From Pseudomonadota bacterium (GTDB taxonomy: Bacteria > Pseudomonadota > Alphaproteobacteria > Rhizobiales > Kaistiaceae), in assembly GCA_023433185.1 (NCBI GenBank), contig JAEZEN010000356.1, positions 1 to 8,792 of the forward strand: a stretch of 8,792 nt of DNA. Direction: 5' to 3'. The position numbers were made by a program, and so were the translations under genes. The notes under the pieces are model-generated. The model was given only the letters and a program-made list of their open reading frames with translations, made no database searches and was not told the DNA's origin. Shown here piece by piece: positions 4,973 through 8,792 of the stretch. Each line of letters opens with the position of its first letter. The stretch's first letter is position 1.

Positions 4973-5536
4973 ATGCGCAAGGTCCTGCTCACCGCGACGC
5001 TCCTCGCCGCCGTGCCTGCCGCGGCCTCGGCCGAGACGTTCTATGGCCGCTACATCTTCGGCCCCGACGGCATCCCGCCCTGCTACGCGCGGACCTACAC
5101 AGCCGAACACCTCGCAGCCCACCCGCAGCAGAAGGTCACGCAGTTCTTCGTCGTCCGGAGCGACATGGACGATGGCGGGCCGCCGGGCTTCGACGTCGCC
5201 TTCGGCTTTCGCCTCAAGGGCTCGCCGGACTACTTCGCCGCCGAGGCCGGCTGCGCCCCCCGCGGCGACGGCGCGGCCTGCACCGTGGAGGGCGACGGCG
5301 GCGGCTTCCGCCTGACGCCGCGGCCGGACGGGCTGCTCGTCAGCGTCGACGGGCGGCTCGAGGTCGAGGGGATGGAAAGCTTCAGCCCCAACCTCCATGA
5401 CAGCGACGACCGCGCGTTCCGCCTCTATGTCAGCCCGCCCGAGGCCTGCCTGTTCGACATCTTCGGCGGCGATACCCCGGGCGAAGGGGGCAGCCGGCCC
5501 GAGGGCCTGACGCCGTCGATCCCGCGGCCCGGCTGA
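4973..5536 (+). CDS. Secreted protein of unknown function, four cysteines
   Basis: I do not recognise this 187-aa protein. It begins with a clear Sec signal peptide: MRK, a hydrophobic LLTATLLAAVPAAA stretch, and a predicted cut after ASA (residue 20), leaving ETFYGRYIF as the mature start. The mature part has exactly four cysteines (C37, C94, C103, C159), compatible with two disulfides in the periplasm. Patterns such as FFVVRSDMDDGG and GFDVAFGFRLKG, and the later RLTPRPDGLLVSVDGRLEVEGM, suggest alternating beta-strands. The tail is proline- and glycine-rich. Composition and third-position GC fit a real gene. The MFS gene starts 14 bp after its stop, so it probably heads an operon with that transporter and a second secreted protein. 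Confidence 0.82.
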   Translation: MRKVLLTATLLAAVPAAASAETFYGRYIFGPDGIPPCYARTYTAEHLAAHPQQKVTQFFVVRSDMDDGGPPGFDVAFGFRLKGSPDYFAAEAGCAPRGDGAACTVEGDGGGFRLTPRPDGLLVSVDGRLEVEGMESFSPNLHDSDDRAFRLYVSPPEACLFDIFGGDTPGEGGSRPEGLTPSIPRPG

Positions 5537-5550
5537 GCGGCGGCGGGACC

Positions 5551-6963
5551 ATGGCGACGGCGGGGCTTACGCGCGGACAGATCCTCGGGCTCGTGGCGAT
5601 GAGCGTGGCGGTGCTCGTCGTCGCCAACGACTTCACCGCGCTGTCGGTCGCGATCCCGGCGATCGAGCAGGCCTTCGGGGTCGGCCTCGACACCGCGCAA
5701 TGGGTGATCAACGGCTACGCTATGGTGTTCGGCGTGCTGATCGTCACCGGCGGGCGCCTCGCCGACATGTTCGGGCGCCGCCGCATGTTCATGGCCGGGG
5801 CGGCGATCTTCGCCTTCTTCTCGGTGATCGGCGGGCTGGCGCCCGACGTCTGGGTTCTGCTCGCCGCACGCTTCCTGATGGGCATCGGCGGCGCGCTGAT
5901 GTGGCCGGCGATCCTCGGCATGACCTTCGCGATCCTGCCGCCGGAACGCGCCGGCCTCGCCGGCGGCATCATCCTCGGCGCCGCCGGCTTCGGCAACGCC
6001 GTCGGGCCGCTGCTCGGCGGCGCGCTCACCGACAGCGTCGGCTGGCGCTGGATCTTCTTCCTCAACCTGCCGGTGGCGGCGGCGGCGATGCTGATCACGT
6101 TCCGGGTGGTCGGTCCCGACGCGCCCTCCGGCGAGCGTCAGCGGATCGACTATCCCGGCATCGCCGCGCTCTCCGTCGGCATCCTGTCGCTGCTGGTCGC
6201 CCTCGACGAGGGCGCGAGCCGCGGCTGGACCGACCCGCTCATCCTCGGCCTCTTCGCCCTCGGCGCCGTCGGGCTGATCGCCTTCGGCCTCATCGAGCGC
6301 GGCGCCGGCGAGACGGCGCTGGTGCCGCGCGACGTGCTCGCCAACCGCCAGTTTGCGGCCGCCTGCGCGGCGACGCTGACGATGTCGGCGATCTTCTTCT
6401 CGGCGCTGGTCTTCCTGCCGCAGTTCATGGCCAAGCAGCTCGGCTTCAGCGCCATCGGCGCCGGCGCCGGGCTCCTGCCGATGATGGGCGTCTTCGCCCT
6501 CACCTCCTTCATCGCCGGCCCCCTCTACAACCGGCTCGGCCCGAAGGCGATCGTCGGCGCCGGGGCGATCTTCCTCGCCACCGGCATCTTCATGCTGTCG
6601 ATGGTCGACGCCGGGACCGTCTACCGCGACCTCGTGCCGGGCATGGTCGTCCTCGGCATCGGCGTCGGCCTGTTCTACTCGTCGGTGACGACCGCCGGCA
6701 TCACGGCGATCGACAAATCGCGCTCGAGCCTCGCCGGGGCGATCATCTACATGGCGCAGATCGCCGGCGGCTCGATCGGCCTCGGCCTCAACACGGCGCT
6801 CGTGGTCACCGGCGCGTCGCTCCACGAGGGCATCGCCACCGCCTTCCGCGTCAACACCGGGCTGGCGGTCGCCGGGTTCCTGATCGTCGTCTTCTTCATC
6901 GGCGGCAAGGTCGACCGCGCGCGCCTCGCCGGCCTGATCCACCATCGCCGGCCGCATCCGTGA
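5551..6963 (+). CDS. MFS transporter, DHA2 (EmrB/QacA-like, 14 helices)
   Basis: A 470-aa inner-membrane protein with about 14 hydrophobic segments by eye, the topology of the DHA2 drug:H+ antiporter group. Family motifs are NDFTALSVAIPAI (26-38, end of helix 1), motif A GGRLADMFGRRRMF between helices 2 and 3 (67-80), R107 in helix 4 (AARFLMGIGGA), and motif C GAAGFGNAVGPLLGG in helix 5 (143-157), which is typical of proton-driven exporters. WRWIFFLNLP (about 165-175) is also a DHA2 hallmark. It probably expels drugs or other small compounds; the substrate is unknown. No TetR or MarR regulator is adjacent. It follows the secreted-protein gene by 14 bp. Its stop TGA overlaps the AAGGAG ribosome site of the next gene, indicating a coupled operon. 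Confidence 0.94.
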   Translation: MATAGLTRGQILGLVAMSVAVLVVANDFTALSVAIPAIEQAFGVGLDTAQWVINGYAMVFGVLIVTGGRLADMFGRRRMFMAGAAIFAFFSVIGGLAPDVWVLLAARFLMGIGGALMWPAILGMTFAILPPERAGLAGGIILGAAGFGNAVGPLLGGALTDSVGWRWIFFLNLPVAAAAMLITFRVVGPDAPSGERQRIDYPGIAALSVGILSLLVALDEGASRGWTDPLILGLFALGAVGLIAFGLIERGAGETALVPRDVLANRQFAAACAATLTMSAIFFSALVFLPQFMAKQLGFSAIGAGAGLLPMMGVFALTSFIAGPLYNRLGPKAIVGAGAIFLATGIFMLSMVDAGTVYRDLVPGMVVLGIGVGLFYSSVTTAGITAIDKSRSSLAGAIIYMAQIAGGSIGLGLNTALVVTGASLHEGIATAFRVNTGLAVAGFLIVVFFIGGKVDRARLAGLIHHRRPHP

Positions 6964-6974
6964 AGGAGCCATTC

Positions 6975-7412
6975 ATGCGACGTGCGCTCAGCGCCCCCCT
7001 CCTCGCCCTGGCACTCGTCTCGAACGGCGCCCGTGCCGACACGGAAGAGGACATCCGGGCGCGGCTCCACCAGTGGACCGAGGACTTCAACGCCGGACGC
7101 ATCGAGCCGGTCTGCGACCTGTTCTCGAAGGAGCTGATCTCGACCGTCAGGGGCCAGGGCGACAAGGACTACGAGACCCGTTGCGACATCCTCACCCGCT
7201 CGCTCGCCGACCCGGCGCGCTCGTTCCACTATGAGGTGGACATCCACGAGGTCATCGTCTCCGGCGACCTGGCCGTGGTGCGATTGACCTGGACGCTCTT
7301 CGTCACGCCCATGAACGTCACCGCCGTCGAGCCCGGGATGGACGTCTTCCGCAAGGAGGCCGACGGCCAGTGGCGCATCATCCGCTACCTGTCCTATGAG
7401 GAGGAGCGGTAG
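6975..7412 (+). CDS. Secreted NTF2/SnoaL-like protein
   Basis: A 145-aa protein with a Sec signal peptide (MRRALSAPLLALALVSNGARA, cut predicted after residue 21). The mature part has the layout of the cone-shaped NTF2-like/SnoaL fold: helix EEDIRARLHQWTEDFNAGRIEPVCDLFS (24-51), then beta-strands FHYEVDIHEVIVSGDLAVVRLTWTLFV and GMDVFRKEADGQWRIIRYLSYEEE at the end, where the final WRI strand is characteristic. Such proteins bind small ligands or act as enzymes of many types, so no reaction is inferred. AAGGAG (6963-6968) lies 6 nt before the ATG and overlaps the MFS stop codon. The periplasmic location and operon position suggest a role alongside the exporter and the four-cysteine secreted protein. 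Confidence 0.88.
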   Translation: MRRALSAPLLALALVSNGARADTEEDIRARLHQWTEDFNAGRIEPVCDLFSKELISTVRGQGDKDYETRCDILTRSLADPARSFHYEVDIHEVIVSGDLAVVRLTWTLFVTPMNVTAVEPGMDVFRKEADGQWRIIRYLSYEEER

Positions 7413-7424
7413 CGTCCCTCGCGT

Positions 7425-7453
7425 TTGCTCCGCCGCGCCACGCCCGCTATACC
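7425..7453 (+). promoter_or_regulatory. Candidate sigma-70 promoter of dapB
   Basis: TTGCTC (7425-7430), a 17-nt spacer and TATACC (7448-7453) preceded by C. CTATA is the preferred -10 core of alphaproteobacterial housekeeping promoters. Transcription would begin near 7460, about 26 nt before the dapB ATG, so dapB is probably transcribed independently of the preceding operon. Confidence 0.5.
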
Positions 7454-7485
7454 CGGCGCAAATCGGCAACCGCGGGGCTTGAAGC

Positions 7486-8295
7486 ATGACCGACATGGGG
7501 CTCGTCGTCGTCGGCGCCGCCGGCAAGATGGGGCGGACCCTCGTCCGGGTCGTCTCCGCGACCCCTGGCGTGACGCTGGTCGGCGCCATCGACCGGCCGG
7601 GCACGCCCGAGATCGGCCAGGATTCCGGGCTCCTCGCCGGCCTCGCGCCGAACGGCATCGCGCTCACCGACGAACCGGTCGCGGTCTTCGCCCGGGCCGA
7701 CGGGGTGCTGGACTTCACCGTTCCCGCCGCCACCGTCGCCTTCGCCGAACTGACGGCACAGGCCCGCATCGTCCACGTCATCGGCACCACCGGCCTGTCC
7801 GCCGACGACGACAGGAAGATCGCGGCCGCGGCGCGCCATGCGGCGGTCGTCAAGTCCGGCAACATGAGCCTCGGGGTCAACCTCCTCGCCGCGATGGTCC
7901 GCGAGGCGGCGAAGGCGCTCGACCCGGACTTCGACATAGAGATCGTCGAGATGCATCACCGCCACAAGGTCGACGCGCCCTCGGGCACCGCGCTGATGCT
8001 CGGCCGCGCCGCCGCCGAGGGTCGCGGCATCGACCTCGACGCCCATTCCGTCCGCGTCCGCGACGGCCATACCGGCCCGCGCAACCGCGGCGACATCGGC
8101 TTCGCCACGCTGCGCGGCGGCTCGGTGGTCGGCGAGCACACCGTCATCTTCGCGAGCGAGGGCGAGGTCATCGAGTTCACCCACAAGGCCACCGACCGCG
8201 TGCTCTTCGCCCGCGGCGCGGTCAAGGCGGCGCTGTGGGGCCGCGACAGGAAGCCGGGCCTCTATTCGATGGCCGACGTGCTGGGACTGGGGTGA
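7486..8295 (+). CDS. dapB: 4-hydroxy-tetrahydrodipicolinate reductase
   Basis: This enzyme reduces the dihydrodipicolinate intermediate with NAD(P)H in the cytoplasmic diaminopimelate/lysine pathway, which feeds peptidoglycan. The 269-aa length is normal. The N-terminal Rossmann domain has GAAGKMGR (10-17), the DFTVP segment (76-80) and GTTGLS (100-105). The diagnostic signature [17 protein letters not shown] (154-170) contains the catalytic-site H157/H158 and K161 that align with E. coli H159 and K163. [20 protein letters not shown] and the [10 protein letters not shown] end are also typical. The Shine-Dalgarno before ATG 7486 is weak; ATG 7495 is possible but has nothing better. It is followed by gpmA, an order common in Rhizobiales. 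Confidence 0.97.
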   Translation: MTDMGLVVVGAAGKMGRTLVRVVSATPGVTLVGAIDRPGTPEIGQDSGLLAGLAPNGIALTDEPVAVFARADGVLDFTVPAATVAFAELTAQARIVHVIGTTGLSADDDRKIAAAARHAAVVKSGNMSLGVNLLAAMVREAAKALDPDFDIEIVEMHHRHKVDAPSGTALMLGRAAAEGRGIDLDAHSVRVRDGHTGPRNRGDIGFATLRGGSVVGEHTVIFASEGEVIEFTHKATDRVLFARGAVKAALWGRDRKPGLYSMADVLGLG

Positions 8296-8337
8296 TGCGG
8301 GCCGTGTCCCTTCCGCCTCCGTCTGGCGCCCCCTCTC

Positions 8338-8442
8338 CGTCACCCCGGCGAAAGCCGGGGTCCATCCCCGACACTGCCACCTGCACCCTTTCAGCCCGGG
8401 CTGAACCCACCGTGATGGATTCCGGCTTTCGCCGAAATGACG
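8338..8442. repeat. REP-like inverted pair of GAAA-loop hairpins (BIME-like)
   Basis: Two 29-nt units lie in opposite orientation at 8338-8366 and 8414-8442; one is the reverse complement of the other at 24 of 29 positions. Each unit is itself a hairpin: ACCCCGGC-GAAA-GCCGGGGT on the left, and ATTTCGGC-GAAA-GCCGGAAT (read on the minus strand) on the right, with one wobble pair. Both have CGTCA at the outer edge and TCCATC at the inner edge. The arms differ mainly by a CCC/GG versus TTT/AA exchange. Between them is the 16-bp perfect palindrome TTCAGCCCGGGCTGAA (8390-8405). Intergenic elements of this CGGCGAAAGCCG type are widespread in proteobacteria and are thought to be moved by RAYT-type transposases. 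Here it could also end dapB transcription. Confidence 0.85.
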
Positions 8443-8494
8443 GGTACGTGGTGTTCGCCTCGCCGTCCCCGGAACACATAACCAGGAATAGCGC

Positions 8495-8792
8495 ATGGAC
8501 CGCATGATGGTGCTCGTCCGCCACGGACAGAGCGAATGGAACCTGAAGAACCTGTTCACCGGCTGGCGTGACGTCGGCCTCACCGACCAGGGTGTCGCCG
8601 AGGCGCGTGCCGGCGGCCAGCGCATCAAGGCGCGCGGCCTCACGTTCGGCCGCGCCTTCACCTCGGCCCTCACCCGCGCCCAGCGCACCTGCGACCTGAT
8701 CCTCGAGGAGACCGGCCAGACCGGCATCGAGATCGTCCGCGACCAGGCGCTCAACGAGCGCGACTACGGCGACCTCTCGGGGCTGAACAAGG
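8495..8792 (+). CDS. gpmA: 2,3-bisphosphoglycerate-dependent phosphoglycerate mutase, cut by window edge
   Basis: The first 99 codons are present and open to the right edge. The protein interconverts 3- and 2-phosphoglycerate in glycolysis and gluconeogenesis. The signature [20 protein letters not shown] (5-24) contains phosphoaccepting H10 in RHG. It is followed by [25 protein letters not shown], and [13 protein letters not shown] at the edge, which supplies the catalytic Glu-Arg region; all are characteristic of the cofactor-dependent enzyme. AGGA lies about 7 nt before ATG 8495; the next in-frame ATGs (M4 and M5) would remove the start of the conserved strand's lead-in only. It follows dapB in the same direction but is separated by the REP-like element. 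Confidence 0.96.
   Translation, partial: MDRMMVLVRHGQSEWNLKNLFTGWRDVGLTDQGVAEARAGGQRIKARGLTFGRAFTSALTRAQRTCDLILEETGQTGIEIVRDQALNERDYGDLSGLNK

Noticed and set aside
5425..6972. 515-aa open frame on the minus strand across the MFS gene
   Set aside because: It is antisense to a clear 14-helix transporter and its translation is low-complexity Asp/Glu/Arg/His/Gly. Long open antisense frames are expected in DNA this GC-rich.
7447..8754. 435-aa open frame on the minus strand across dapB and gpmA
   Set aside because: It is antisense to two unmistakable housekeeping genes, runs through the REP-like element, and shows no recognisable domain.

Overview
The window is high-GC DNA (a sampled line of the lysR gene is about 77% G+C). 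Gene content, the dapB-gpmA order, 14-helix DHA2 transporter and a REP-like element built on CGGCGAAAGCCG all suggest an alphaproteobacterium, most likely Hyphomicrobiales (Rhizobiales). The genus cannot be read from the sequence. Nine full-length ordinary genes, two very small genes and two edge-truncated genes are supported. No rRNA, tRNA, CRISPR array, transposase or integrase was seen.

Left part (1-1847): a DUF72/YecE-family gene runs off the left edge on the minus strand. Upstream of it on the same strand is a 61-aa arginine-rich protein, divergent from a GcvA-type LysR regulator. Middle (1921-3191): a two-gene type II restriction-modification system, a BglII/BstYI-family endonuclease followed by an MT-A70-family adenine methyltransferase, inserted between the lysR gene and a second 51-aa arginine-rich protein. 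The two small proteins are paralogues (16 identities over 30 aligned residues) and share an upstream sequence block. The endonuclease gene is far more AT-rich than everything around it, which points to horizontal acquisition.

Right part (3357-8792): a 390-bp G-rich gap without a credible gene, a calcineurin-like metallophosphoesterase, a convergent VOC/glyoxalase-fold protein, then a probable three-gene operon (secreted four-cysteine protein of unknown function, DHA2-type MFS exporter, secreted NTF2/SnoaL-like protein). The housekeeping genes dapB (lysine/diaminopimelate synthesis) and the start of gpmA (phosphoglycerate mutase, glycolysis) follow, separated by a REP-like pair of hairpins.

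The parts most worth a second look are the R-before-M restriction system with its compositional mosaic, and the pair of small arginine-rich paralogues bracketing it, one of them divergent from a LysR regulator. Most of the window is otherwise ordinary chromosomal content; no wholly new system is evident.
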